64,000 nucleotides of DNA from Fen-1298 sp963833465 (GCA_963833465.1 CAWHXW010000004.1:496001-560000), one strand, 5' to 3'; counted from the first letter of the stretch, positions 35,429 to 44,449 are shown. Made by a program: numbers and translations. The notes: generated by a model from the letters alone, not told the origin.

Positions 35429-35623
35429 ATGGCACGTAAGAATAATTCTGAAAAGGAACTAAAATATGAAATAATATTAGCCGAGCCGCTGACAGAAGAT
35501 GAGCTTGATTCACTCGCGCTTCTTTTTGCGAAAGCTATAGTTAGAAAGATGCTCCATAAGGGACAAGAAAAACAAAATAACAGTTCATCTAAACTCTCGA
35601 ATAAGTCAACCAGTAAAGCGTAA
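35429..35623 (+). CDS. Small paralogous protein 2 of 3
   Basis: 64 residues: MARKNNSEKELKYEIILAEPLTEDELDSLALLFAKAIVRKML and a Ser/Asn/Lys-rich tail. It follows the first paralogue by 29 bases, with GAAAGGG upstream of its ATG. Its core is closer to paralogue 3 (AEPL-E-E-D-LA-LFA). Function unknown. Confidence 0.75.
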   Translation: MARKNNSEKELKYEIILAEPLTEDELDSLALLFAKAIVRKMLHKGQEKQNNSSSKLSNKSTSKA

Positions 35624-35709
35624 TAGAATTATGTTTCCTGTATACTACATTTTGCATATTCATTTTTTTGAAGCAACATTTCATTCTAACTTTAGAAGGA
35701 GCATACGGT

Positions 35710-35916
35710 ATGGCACGCAGGAAAAAACCAGAAAATGACTTGAAGATTGAAGTTGTTGATGCTGAACCATTAAGCGAAGCTGAAATGGATCGATTAGCAG
35801 ATCTATTTGCTGATGAAATTATCGAGAAAATGCTCAAAAAGAAACAGAATAAGAATTCATCCAAACTGTCCGGAAAAACAATCACTGGCGAAAATGAAAT
35901 TACGCATCATGCATAA
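35710..35916 (+). CDS. Small paralogous protein 3 of 3
   Basis: 68 residues from ATG at 35710, which has AAGGAG nine bases upstream; a longer in-frame start (35668) lacks support. Sequence MARRKKPENDLKIEVVDAEPLSEAEMDRLADLFADEIIEKML, then a lysine/asparagine-rich tail. Very charged, no membrane segment. With its two paralogues it makes a tandem array, perhaps a small DNA- or protein-binding factor of the integrated element; this is inference from position only. Confidence 0.75.
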   Translation: MARRKKPENDLKIEVVDAEPLSEAEMDRLADLFADEIIEKMLKKKQNKNSSKLSGKTITGENEITHHA

Positions 35917-35950
35917 CGCATCTTGCGTAATAAGAGTATTTCAGTGATAT

Positions 35951-37057
35951 TCAATCCATTATCTTTTGCCAGGATCTATTTAATATCGGATCAAGCAGAT
36001 TGGCTTGCTCCTTTGCCCACTTAATCCAGACTTCCAATTCACCGCGTGTATTATCGGTCAAATACTTTTCTTCGACCGCCTTAATATATGAACGAAGCGC
36101 AACGCAGGTTTGCCACTTATGAGCTTCTTCTAAAAGTGTATGGACTCTTTCCTTTTCCTTCTTTAATTGCTCTTCCCTCAGTCGCTGGTGTTCACTTTCA
36201 GCCTCATCTTTCTGACGACGTATTTTCCGTTCTAGATCTTCTTTCTTTTTATTAATTGCAGCAGCAATAATAAGACCAGCACCCACTTCGTTTATGACAT
36301 TCTCCAATTTGCTTGATTGAGAATCACACCATATTTTTCTTTTACCTTCAACGTAAATGTTTTGAATCTCAAAATATAGAATGCCGGTAGGGTGGAATTC
36401 ATATTTGTTAAATGCCTTTGGATCTGGATTCTCTGATCGCCTTGTCCTTTCCTTGAGTGCGATTTGAATTTCTATTCCATTAATTTTGACATAGGTACCA
36501 CCGTCATACCCCGGCTTTCGACTGAGAGAGAAACCATTTAGTTCCATTAGTTGGAACAACATATTCATCAGGAACGACGCTCTATCGAATGATGATTTCG
36601 TGACATTAATGTTGTAAATTTTCAATCGTTCGCCTTCCTGCAGGTTTCTGTAACTCTTTAAACGTTCGCGATATTCTTTCTGAGATTCGATAATGAACGG
36701 ATGAAATGTCCTTTTAAACTCAGCTATCGTAATCAACTTATGGCCGATAGCATTCATGATAGACTCGCTGGAATTATATTTAATATTTTCAACACCCAAT
36801 GGCGATGGCATCTTTGCAATAATTTCAATTGTATCACCCACTCCATTATTTAAAGGTACGAGAGATGTCTTCTTTACGATTTTTCCGTGGGATATTTTTG
36901 CCCAATAACCAACAGGAGGCAACGGGATATTATGTCGTCTGCATATCTTTGCAAGACCTACATCAGACAAATTGAATTCCTTTGCAAGATGTATAAGAGG
37001 TTTTGACCAAACTAGATTATAGAGTTCTTGACGAGAGATTTTAATATTATCTTTCAA
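35951..37057 (-). CDS. Hypothetical mobile-region protein with N-terminal HTH-like motif
   Basis: 368 residues. The N-terminus (SRQELYNLVWSKPLIHLAKEFNLSDVGLAKICRRHNIPLPPVGYWAK, residues 9-55) looks like a helix-turn-helix and is typical of a family of uncharacterised proteins on mobile regions. The middle carries mixed strands; the C-terminal part has a long charged coiled coil (about 265-320). No catalytic motif is visible. It converges on the small paralogous genes. Confidence 0.65.
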   Translation of the reverse strand: MKDNIKISRQELYNLVWSKPLIHLAKEFNLSDVGLAKICRRHNIPLPPVGYWAKISHGKIVKKTSLVPLNNGVGDTIEIIAKMPSPLGVENIKYNSSESIMNAIGHKLITIAEFKRTFHPFIIESQKEYRERLKSYRNLQEGERLKIYNINVTKSSFDRASFLMNMLFQLMELNGFSLSRKPGYDGGTYVKINGIEIQIALKERTRRSENPDPKAFNKYEFHPTGILYFEIQNIYVEGKRKIWCDSQSSKLENVINEVGAGLIIAAAINKKKEDLERKIRRQKDEAESEHQRLREEQLKKEKERVHTLLEEAHKWQTCVALRSYIKAVEEKYLTDNTRGELEVWIKWAKEQANLLDPILNRSWQKIMD

Positions 37058-37196
37058 TGCATGATTCCTAGAGTGATGTGTATTATTTTAGTTTTAGTGG
37101 GTAACTTAAAATAAGGAATTCTTTATTTTAAGTTAATAACAAGGAATAAAAACGGATAAGGCAGGTTTTCACAGCTTTGGTAATGATCCATTCTCA

Positions 37197-37260
37197 TGTC
37201 GATTCAATCGACATATTAGAAAAACGTGTCGATTTGGTCGACATATCAGAAAAACGTGTC
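37197..37260. repeat. 30-bp tandem repeat with TGTCGA palindromes
   Basis: TGTCGA-TTCAA-TCGACA (37197-37213) and TGTCGA-TTTGG-TCGACA (37227-37243) are perfect hairpins 30 bases apart, separated by AGAAAAACG; a third, half copy starts at 37257. They lie just downstream of the fic stop codon and could be a terminator, a binding array or a decaying satellite. Confidence 0.7.
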
Positions 37261-37273
37261 GATTCCTTCTACC

Positions 37274-38362
37274 CTAAGCTTTTTTTGAAAAAACATCGAA
37301 GAGTTTTCGATTGAGGAAAAGAGCTTCTTTGCCTACCCTGGTTTTTTTTAGTATACCAATTTTTGTTAGCTGGTCAAGATACACTGCCGCTGTTTGCCGT
37401 TTGGCAATCTTATGCTCAACCAATAATTGGATCTTACTGTATGGTTGATCAAAGAGAAGTTCGACTAGTTCTTTTGTATAAATATCGGGGAGCTTCTTTT
37501 TTACTTCTTCAATTGTATTCTGCAATAGTTCATGAATAATATTAACCTTCTTAATTGTATCGTGTGCGGTCTTTTCTATTGCATTGAGTATAAATATAAT
37601 CCATGCTTCCCATTCGTTATGCGTTGTTACACGAAGAAGCAGCTTATAATATTCTGTTTTATGGTTGATAATATAACTGCTCAGATACAGAATAGGGAGG
37701 TCAAGCAATTCCCGTAGAGTTAAATAGAGAACGTTGATAATCCTGCCCGTTCGTCCATTACCATCATAGAATGGATGAATAGCTTCAAACTGATAATGCA
37801 AGATTGCCATGACAATGAGAGGATCAATACCCTGTTCATCATTGAGATATTTTTCCAAGTTACCAAGTAGATCCCGGATGACGTGCTCTCCTTCTGGTGG
37901 CGTGTAGGTCACTTGACCGGTCTTGTCATTCGCGAGCTTTGTTCCAGGAAGTTTTCGGATACCGGCATTCGTTTCGATGAGTTCTTCTTGAATATCAACG
38001 ATCATATTTGTGGAAATGAATCCCTTTTTCTGCACAAGTTCATAACCTTTCCACAAGGCAGACCGATATCGAAGAACTTCTTTTGTCGCAGGATCAATAT
38101 TCTTCGAACTTGATGCAAACGCTTTATAAAGCTTGTCACGTGTTGTAATAATATTTTCGATTTCAGAGCTATCCCGTGCTTCTTCGAGAATTAAAGTATT
38201 AAGCAAAATAGCCTCATTGGGGAGCAATTTGCCAACACCCTTTAATTCACCGAGTGCACCTCGAGCACTGGCGGCCTTTTTTAATAACCGCGCAGTTTCA
38301 ACATCCGCTTTTGGCGGAAGCTTTGGTAAATCATTAAATGGAGTATCGGTTTGAAATGCCAT
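37274..38362 (-). CDS. Fic family protein with N-terminal inhibitory motif
   Basis: 362 residues from ATG at 38362; an upstream TTG is less likely. The Fic core motif is HPFYDGNGRTGR (residues 196-207, consensus HPFx[D/E]GNGRxxR), fully conserved, so AMP-transfer activity is likely. SSEIEN at about 65-70 fits the inhibitory helix motif [S/T]xxxE[G/N] of class II Fic proteins, which block the active site in cis. A winged-helix domain at the C-terminus (about 290-355, LVEHKIAKRQTAAVYLDQLTKIGIL) suggests DNA binding. The target is unknown. Confidence 0.9.
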   Translation of the reverse strand: MAFQTDTPFNDLPKLPPKADVETARLLKKAASARGALGELKGVGKLLPNEAILLNTLILEEARDSSEIENIITTRDKLYKAFASSSKNIDPATKEVLRYRSALWKGYELVQKKGFISTNMIVDIQEELIETNAGIRKLPGTKLANDKTGQVTYTPPEGEHVIRDLLGNLEKYLNDEQGIDPLIVMAILHYQFEAIHPFYDGNGRTGRIINVLYLTLRELLDLPILYLSSYIINHKTEYYKLLLRVTTHNEWEAWIIFILNAIEKTAHDTIKKVNIIHELLQNTIEEVKKKLPDIYTKELVELLFDQPYSKIQLLVEHKIAKRQTAAVYLDQLTKIGILKKTRVGKEALFLNRKLFDVFSKKA

Positions 38363-38457
38363 TGGATTAAATACCAATCAGTAATTGTATTGTGAAAAGT
38401 TAGACTAAAAATGAATAAGAATCAATGAATGCACATTTACAGAATCCATGGATTCCT

Positions 38458-39114
38458 CTATTGTTTAGAAAATGATAATTTCGATAACTGCTGTATTGAA
38501 TCGAGAGATACCTCATAAGAATGAAAGTCTCCCAATCGCGGACCATCATTCCGAAACGAATAGGATTCCACTCTATCGAGCTTCTTGATGTACAGGACTT
38601 TCCAGCAATAATCCGGGATGGCTACCTTTCCAATATACCTTTCTTCAATCGTCACTGAACCACACCATACAAGAACGCTGTCGAATTCCTTTGCTAACTT
38701 ACGTGTGTAATCTTCAAGTTTTTTCCAAATGCCTCTATTCAAAGAGGTCAGCTGCGGCGCTATATTTGAATAATAGAAGCTTTCAGCCATGGCAGTTGAA
38801 TCGCAGCCACAGTCAAAGGCATCCATTTGATGCCCTCGATCGTATCCGGATTTCTTGTAATCCTTATCCAGATTGGTATACTCAGGAATCAATGGATCCG
38901 GCTTAAATTTGTTCTTCCGTTTGAACCGATGATCACAATCGAGCATATCTCTAGTAAGCCAATATTTAACCACAATCGGAAAGCGCTTCGACTTACTAAA
39001 GGTAGTGGAGTAATACTTGTGATGAATAGTAATGGTGTCGGTTACCTGGCTGAAAGTCAGTAGGGGGAATAAAATGATAACCGAACCAACTATTAACGAA
39101 TAGTTGATTCTCAT
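38458..39114 (-). CDS. Secreted DNA/RNA non-specific endonuclease
   Basis: 218 residues from ATG at 39114, which has GGGGAG nine bases upstream. A signal peptide (LIVGSVIILFPLLTFSQ) is followed by a NUC1-type nuclease domain. The catalytic DRGH motif is at residues 92-95, and the magnesium-site region is SNIAPQLTSLNRGIWKKLE, where the asparagine and the downstream glutamate are expected. It probably degrades nucleic acid outside the cytoplasm. The gene ends near the fic gene on the same strand, 95 bases apart. Confidence 0.88.
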   Translation of the reverse strand: MRINYSLIVGSVIILFPLLTFSQVTDTITIHHKYYSTTFSKSKRFPIVVKYWLTRDMLDCDHRFKRKNKFKPDPLIPEYTNLDKDYKKSGYDRGHQMDAFDCGCDSTAMAESFYYSNIAPQLTSLNRGIWKKLEDYTRKLAKEFDSVLVWCGSVTIEERYIGKVAIPDYCWKVLYIKKLDRVESYSFRNDGPRLGDFHSYEVSLDSIQQLSKLSFSKQ

Positions 39115-39153
39115 GTTCAGCAACTCCCCGTTTTTTAGAGAAAATCGCTGATA

Positions 39154-39240
39154 GGAGCTTCAAATATAAGACTGAGTTCAGATGAGTTCGTTCCCCCGCT
39201 ACAATAAAACACGAATCCGATTTGAATTCGCCTTTTTATT
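39154..39240 (+). repeat. Integration scar C: GGAGCTTCAAAT ... tRNA-Met tail
   Basis: GGAGCTTCAAAT at 39154-39165 and CCCCCGCTAC at 39193-39202 are 39 bases apart start to start, nearly the same layout as scar D. Upstream of both sites the text reads CGCTGA(T/A)AGGAGC. After the tail comes a weak hairpin (CGAAT/ATTCG) and a T-rich stretch. No tRNA body is present. Confidence 0.65.
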
Positions 39241-39276
39241 TTTCCACCCCGCTTCAAACCCACAACTAATTATTGA

Positions 39277-39509
39277 ATTAATTTTGAAGATGGTTTTAAA
39301 TTCCTTTGGACTCATACCACTTCTTTGTTGAACAGCCAGGAAAAGTACAGCGGATTTTCAAAACCAAGCTAGTGTGCAATTTCAGATATGCTTTGATCAC
39401 CGACAACGAGCATTTTTTTGGCTTCGGAGATCATGTAGAGATGAATCAACTCCAAAGCAGTTTTGCCTGTTTCCTGCTTCAAGAAATCACTTAAGTTTAT
39501 TTTCCGGTT
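39277..39509 (-). pseudogene. AraC-family regulator, C-terminal HTH remnant
   Basis: On the minus strand: LSDFLKQETGKTALELIHLYMISEAKKML, VGDQSISEIAH, a stop codon, LGFENPLYFSWLFNKEV, a frameshift, then MSPKEFK. This is a textbook AraC double helix-turn-helix broken by one nonsense codon and one indel. The sensory part is missing. The rest of 39510-39932 shows only broken frames on both strands. Confidence 0.8.
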
Positions 39510-39932
39510 TTGCTTCCACAAGAGAATCATCTACAGCGGTTTCCGCAGCGATGGCAGTCGGGATTAATGGATTGTCGCGATGATCGGACATCATGTAATT
39601 GTAATTCTTCCTTACAGCTCTCTCATGCCGTGTTTCATTCGTCATGCTGATTAGAACTTGCTATTCGTTACTCTGAACAATCCACCGTCGAACACTACGA
39701 TATCCAATCCAACTCATTGAAAAATAGAGGTAATTTTTGCATATTATGTATTATGATATTTATTTTTTAACGTTTCTTCTTTTTTTCCTTAGAGGCACGA
39801 AGTATGTAGTGTATATTCGCCGAAGTCAACAAAGAGGAATTTTGGAGAACTTGTTCTATTTTGAATATCCTTTAAGTCTATTTACTTTACTAGAGAGACA
39901 TTGCTGAATACTTACATAGGAGAATATGGACT

Positions 39933-42338
39933 ATGCGAAACAGGTTTTTTGAAAAACTTTTCTTAGGTTCACTCTGGTTTTTTATGCTGATAGGGCTTCT
40001 TATCTATCCTCAAATGTTAGATGCACAATTTAAAAACCTTCGATTCAAACATATCACCGTTGACGATGGACTTTCACATAGCTGGGTGCATTCCATTCTT
40101 CAAGATAAATACGGTTTTATTTGGTTTGGAACCGACGACGGTTTAGATCGGTTTGATGGATATTCTTTCCGTGAATATAAACATAATTTTCGTGATACAA
40201 ATTCAATCAGCAGTGCTAGTATTATGTCAATGTTAGAAGATAGTAGGGGGGAATTATGGATTGGCACAAGAAATGGGTTTAATCGTTATGATAGAAAAAA
40301 CGACCGGTTTATTAGAAATTCCGAAGTGACTCAACTAACGATATGGTCAATCAAGGAAGATAAAGATAAAAATCTCTGGATGGGTACAAATCTCAATTTC
40401 TGCCGCTATGATTTAGATAATGACCGTGTTCATGCATATAATCTCGCGCAAATGGCTCGTGCAATATTTGTTGACAGCAGAAATAATGTATGGATAGGTA
40501 CCAATAACGGTTTATTTTTGTATGACAAAAAAAATAATTCCTTTGTTCATTATTTTCATGACGATGCCGCTTCAAGCAGTTTAGCAAATAACGGCATCTA
40601 TTCAATACTGGAGGATAAAGCCGGCAGACTTTGGATAGGCACTGAATCAGGTTTAGATTTATTCACAAACGCACAGTACCGTCCACAGAAAGGCATATTC
40701 GAACATTATCAAAACGACAGTAAAGATGAAAGCAGTATTTCTAAGGGCACGGTTCTGTCATTATTAGAGGATGATGGACATAATTTGTGGATAGGAACCG
40801 AAAACGGCGGATTGGATATGATTGATCTCAATAACTTCCAAAACAGGGTCAATACATTTATCCATTTTAAAAACGATCCGAGCCTTGGGACCAGCTTAAG
40901 TAATAATTCTATTTATTCTCTTTGCAAAGATGAACAAGGCAACATTTGGATTGGCACTTACGGCGATGGAATAAATAGAATTAATCTTCTAGAAGATAAA
41001 TTCATTCATCTCAAGAGTGAACTCAATAATAAAAGATCATTGAACAATAGCCAGGTAAATACTTTCCTGGAGGAAGAAGACTTCCTCTGGATAGGCACTG
41101 AAGGCGGCTTGAATAGATATAATAAAAAAGAAGATACATTTACATATTTTGTTTATAATCCTTCAGATAAAAAAAGTATTGGTTCCAGTGCAGTGTGTGC
41201 TCTTTGCAAAGACAAACTTGGAAATCTATGGGTGGGAACCTGGGCCGGCGGCCTCAATAGGTTTGACTATAAAACAGAAACATTTGAACATTATTATAAT
41301 GATCCTAAAGACACCACGAGCTTAGGCAGCAACAATATATTTTCTATTATTGAAGACAGCAATAGAACTTTATGGATTGGAACCATGGGTGGCGGATTGA
41401 ATATGTTTGACCGTAATAAGAAAATATTTACGAGGTACAATATTTCGAATTCAGGTATCATGACAGATTTTGTCTCTGCGATCATTGAAGCCGAAAATGG
41501 CGATTTATGGCTGGCAGATGAAACTGCAGTCGAACGTTTCGATAAAGTAAAAAATCATTTTGAACATTTTATGAATACTGCGAATGATAGTACAAGTTTG
41601 AGCAGCAATAAAGTTATATCTATTTTCAAAGACAGTAAATCAAATATTTGGGTAGGCACGGATGCTGGTCTTAATCTCTTTAATAAATCCACGAAAGGAT
41701 TTACGTGTTATCGAACAGAAAATGGGCTGCCCGATAATTCCATTAACAGCATTATTGAAGATGATCGTGGAAATCTTTGGTTAGGAACGAATAAAGGTAT
41801 ATCAAAATTCAATGATGCAGTATATCATCCGGCAAAATCTGTTTTCAAGAATTATACGCGTCAGGATGGTTTGCAGGGTAACGGATTTAACCGGCGGTCA
41901 AGTTGTAAGGGTTCCGACGGATTGTTGTATTTTGGAGGTTCAAATGGGTTCAACGTATTTGACCCGGATAATGTGCCGAAAAACTCATATGTTCCGCCGA
42001 TCGTTATTACAAATTTTCAAATATTTAATAAAACTGTTAACATTGGCGAAAGAGGATTGGGAAAAGAAACTGGAACTGACGAGGATTTGATCCTGTCTCA
42101 TGCACAGTCTGTTTTTTCATTTGATTTTTCAGCTCTCAATTATATTGCAACTTCAAAAAACCAATATGCATATAAATTGGAAGGATTTGATAAAGACTGG
42201 TATTATATCGGTACAAAACATACTGCAACTTACACTAATTTAAATCCATGGAAGTATGTTTTTCGAGTCAAAGGATCCAATAATGATGGTGTGTGGAACG
42301 AAAAGGGTGTTGCTTTACCAATAATTATCAAACCGTAG
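39933..42338 (+). CDS. Orphan two-component propeller sensor lacking its kinase half
   Basis: 801 residues. A signal/anchor segment (ends YPQMLDA) precedes about fourteen Reg_prop repeats (G-(L/I)W(I/M/V)GT motifs, about 35-650). A Y_Y_Y-type Ig-like domain follows (about 715-800, KLEGFDKDWYYIGTKHTATYTNLNPWKYVFRV). In complete hybrid sensors a transmembrane helix and histidine kinase follow this domain. Here the frame stops at IIIKP, exactly where that helix would start. It is therefore either a truncated hybrid sensor or a decoy/partner; no kinase fragment follows. Confidence 0.85.
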   Translation: MRNRFFEKLFLGSLWFFMLIGLLIYPQMLDAQFKNLRFKHITVDDGLSHSWVHSILQDKYGFIWFGTDDGLDRFDGYSFREYKHNFRDTNSISSASIMSMLEDSRGELWIGTRNGFNRYDRKNDRFIRNSEVTQLTIWSIKEDKDKNLWMGTNLNFCRYDLDNDRVHAYNLAQMARAIFVDSRNNVWIGTNNGLFLYDKKNNSFVHYFHDDAASSSLANNGIYSILEDKAGRLWIGTESGLDLFTNAQYRPQKGIFEHYQNDSKDESSISKGTVLSLLEDDGHNLWIGTENGGLDMIDLNNFQNRVNTFIHFKNDPSLGTSLSNNSIYSLCKDEQGNIWIGTYGDGINRINLLEDKFIHLKSELNNKRSLNNSQVNTFLEEEDFLWIGTEGGLNRYNKKEDTFTYFVYNPSDKKSIGSSAVCALCKDKLGNLWVGTWAGGLNRFDYKTETFEHYYNDPKDTTSLGSNNIFSIIEDSNRTLWIGTMGGGLNMFDRNKKIFTRYNISNSGIMTDFVSAIIEAENGDLWLADETAVERFDKVKNHFEHFMNTANDSTSLSSNKVISIFKDSKSNIWVGTDAGLNLFNKSTKGFTCYRTENGLPDNSINSIIEDDRGNLWLGTNKGISKFNDAVYHPAKSVFKNYTRQDGLQGNGFNRRSSCKGSDGLLYFGGSNGFNVFDPDNVPKNSYVPPIVITNFQIFNKTVNIGERGLGKETGTDEDLILSHAQSVFSFDFSALNYIATSKNQYAYKLEGFDKDWYYIGTKHTATYTNLNPWKYVFRVKGSNNDGVWNEKGVALPIIIKP

Positions 42339-42453
42339 ATTTGATACACTTATAGTAGCAGTCGCAGAAGAAAGTCGGAGGTTTAGCAAAACGAAGAGAA
42401 AAGAAATATTCTATTTCTCATTTGCCTTCTCATACAATCGAATACAAAGAACA

Positions 42454-42870
42454 TCATTCGATTGTTGTAATCACTTTCAAATCGTTACCCTTGACCGCTG
42501 ATGCGTTGACGTACCCAATTGCTCCAGATGTTGACGCAACCTTTTGTATCATTTCAGCGTCATCATTGATAGCTTCGGGTGCTTTCGCTTCACCGGATAA
42601 CTGCAATTTCATCCAATGCTTTCTAAGGCTAATAATATCCATGCCAATGAAGTCACACAATTTCTGACAGATGGACTGGTCTTTATTATAATAGGCAATA
42701 ATTTTTGTGCCATCAGACCACTTTGTATTGTTCAAAAGATAAATTTGTAAAAGGGAACCTGCGGTTATTTTCGATACAGGGGTTGATTTATTCACGATCA
42801 CTGCCACCTGTGCGCAATTGATTGAAACAAAAATCGCCATTAGAAAAAGTACGTAATAAAAGTATCTCAT
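42454..42870 (-). CDS. Small phosphate-binding-protein-like periplasmic protein
   Basis: 138 residues with a signal peptide (YYVLFLMAIFVSINCAQ). The rest resembles the short stand-alone PstS-like domain: VIVNKSTPVSKITAGSLLQIYLLNNTKWSDGTKIIAYY, then LRKHWMKLQLSGEAKAPEAINDDAEMIQKVASTSGAIGYV. These small proteins probably bind an anion in the periplasm, with no transporter genes beside them. Confidence 0.8.
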   Translation of the reverse strand: MRYFYYVLFLMAIFVSINCAQVAVIVNKSTPVSKITAGSLLQIYLLNNTKWSDGTKIIAYYNKDQSICQKLCDFIGMDIISLRKHWMKLQLSGEAKAPEAINDDAEMIQKVASTSGAIGYVNASAVKGNDLKVITTIE

Positions 42871-43188
42871 TGCTTCCCTTTTTCCTTATTACTATAGCAT
42901 ATTATACTAATAGTGAGATTGTAATAGTTCGTTTTTATCATAACTCAATCTTTGTTTTTACCTTCTAAATTCTCGTACTATTCCTTTATAACTACTTCGG
43001 CTGCCTTTTCTGTGATTCCCACTTAGCAAAAAACGTTTTTGGGTAGAAGTTTCATCGATGTATACTTTTTTAGCTCAAGAATGCCAGTACAATTTCAATA
43101 TAGCCTATAAATATAATTTAATCAACAAATCTCTGGTAAGCGAATTGACTCATAATAAAAGATACCGAAAGCAGTTTGAAAAAGAGTC
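42871..43188. other. Gap before the IS
   Basis: 318 bases. A short plus-strand frame from 43058 runs into the IS and is probably chance. GGTAAGCGA near 43136 is matched by GGTAAGCGA directly right of the IS (44448), with weak similarity beyond. I see no RNA gene or terminator. Confidence 0.35.
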
Positions 43189-43211
43189 GTTGCCTCATAA
43201 TATATGTCACC
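43189..43211 (+). repeat. IS left terminal inverted repeat
   Basis: GTTGCCTCA-TAATAT-ATGTCACC, the partner of 44423-44446. It lies 18 bases upstream of the transposase start. Confidence 0.88.
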
Positions 43212-43229
43212 GTAGAGAAAGGACATATA

Positions 43230-44408
43230 ATGATGAGTACAACTTCGAAGCACGAATATCTCGACAGTATTCGGATCAGATATCAGGATTCACCCAAAGG
43301 GATTAAGACGATAATCCTTGATGAATTCTGTCGAGTCTGTGAGTATGATCGAAAATATGCTCTTCGCTTGCTCAATCCCAAGCCGAATCATTTTATCCGT
43401 TCCAGCAAATCCAGAAGTGGTCGTCCGATTACGTATCATCATCCCGAGATTCTCGCTTTCCTCAAACGACTTTGGATTGCTAGCAACCTTGCCTGTGGAA
43501 AACGCTTGAAGGCAATGATTCCGCTCTGGCTTCCATTTGATGATACAGGCATTTCTCAGAATAATCAAAAACTCTTGCTGACGATTTCCGCCGCCACCAT
43601 AGACCGTCTCTTGACTCCACTGCGTTCTCGTTACACTAAGAAAGGTCTTGCAACCACCAAACCAGGATCACTACTCAAGAAACATATTCCAATCAAAACC
43701 AATCAGTGGGATGAACATATTCCTGGATTTATCGAAGCTGATACTGTCGCTCATTGCGGCACTTCGATGGCTGGCATGTTCGTTTTTACCTTAAATACCG
43801 TTGATATTGCCACCGGTTGGACAGAACAACGTGCTCTCTGGGGGAAAGGTGAGCAGGGGGTTCTTGAAGCTCTCAAGTCCATTGAATCTGCTCTTCCCTT
43901 TTCTCTCAAAGGCTTTGATTGCGATAACGGCTCGGAGTTTATGAATTGGACTATCCTCAAACACTTCCAAAACCGCAAGCGCCCGGTTCATTATACCCGC
44001 TCTCGTGAATACCAAAAGAACGATAACGCACATATCGAAGGTAAGAACTGGACACACATACGACAATATCTTGGTTATGATCGTTTTGAAGATCAACGTA
44101 TGGTCTCTCTCTTGAACGATCTCTACTCTTCCCAATGGAGATTGCTCTTCAACTTCTTCTTGCCTTCTGTCAAGCTCCTTGCCAAAGAACGTATCAAATC
44201 CAAGACTATTAAAACCTTTGATTCTCCTAAAACTCCGTTCCAACGCCTCTTGGAATCTAAGGAGATCACTCAGAACACTAAAGATGATTTACAATGTCTC
44301 TTTAAAAATCTTAACCCTTTTACTCTGCAAAAGTTTATGTCTAAAAAAATTAGTACTATCTTACATCTTGCTACTCCTTGGAATAAACACATTAAACTAT
44401 CTGCCTAA
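43230..44408 (+). CDS. DDE integrase-type transposase
   Basis: 392 residues from ATG at 43230 (GAAAGGA upstream); earlier in-frame starts lie within or before the inverted repeat. The N-terminal half is a DNA-binding region (ILDEFCRVCEYDRKYALRLLN, about 25-45, then RSGRPITYHHPEILAFLKRLW). The catalytic core shows D in FIEADTVAHCG (about 170), D in FDCDNGSEF (about 233) and E in NDNAHIEGKNWTH (about 270). The reaction is cut-and-paste or related strand transfer at the inverted repeats. The IS family, near IS481 or unclassified, needs a search. Confidence 0.93.
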   Translation: MMSTTSKHEYLDSIRIRYQDSPKGIKTIILDEFCRVCEYDRKYALRLLNPKPNHFIRSSKSRSGRPITYHHPEILAFLKRLWIASNLACGKRLKAMIPLWLPFDDTGISQNNQKLLLTISAATIDRLLTPLRSRYTKKGLATTKPGSLLKKHIPIKTNQWDEHIPGFIEADTVAHCGTSMAGMFVFTLNTVDIATGWTEQRALWGKGEQGVLEALKSIESALPFSLKGFDCDNGSEFMNWTILKHFQNRKRPVHYTRSREYQKNDNAHIEGKNWTHIRQYLGYDRFEDQRMVSLLNDLYSSQWRLLFNFFLPSVKLLAKERIKSKTIKTFDSPKTPFQRLLESKEITQNTKDDLQCLFKNLNPFTLQKFMSKKISTILHLATPWNKHIKLSA

Positions 44409-44422
44409 TTCTATATTCCCAT

Positions 44423-44446
44423 GGTGACATTTACTTTTGAGGCAAC
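44423..44446 (-). repeat. IS right terminal inverted repeat
   Basis: Reading inward on the minus strand: GTTGCCTCA-AAAGTAA-ATGTCACC. The sequence is the same at 694-717 in copy 1. Confidence 0.88.
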
Positions 44447-44449
44447 AGG

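Larger units (their letters stand above)
43189..44446 (+). mobile_element. Complete IS, copy 2
   Basis: About 1,258 bases. The terminal inverted repeats are 23-24 bases long: GTTGCCTCA...ATGTCACC at 43189-43211 and GGTGACAT...TGAGGCAAC at 44423-44446, with nine and eight matching bases around a variable centre. One transposase gene fills the element. No clear target duplication is seen (left flank ends GAGTC, right flank AGGTAAG). The copy at the window start continues identically to this one over 720 bases. Confidence 0.92.

Noticed and set aside
37197..37260. Possible CRISPR array (30-bp period)
   Set aside because: The whole 30-base unit repeats without unique spacers, and only about two and a half copies exist.
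43189..44446. Target-site duplication of the IS
   Set aside because: The bases directly outside the two inverted repeats do not match in any register from 2 to 10 bases.
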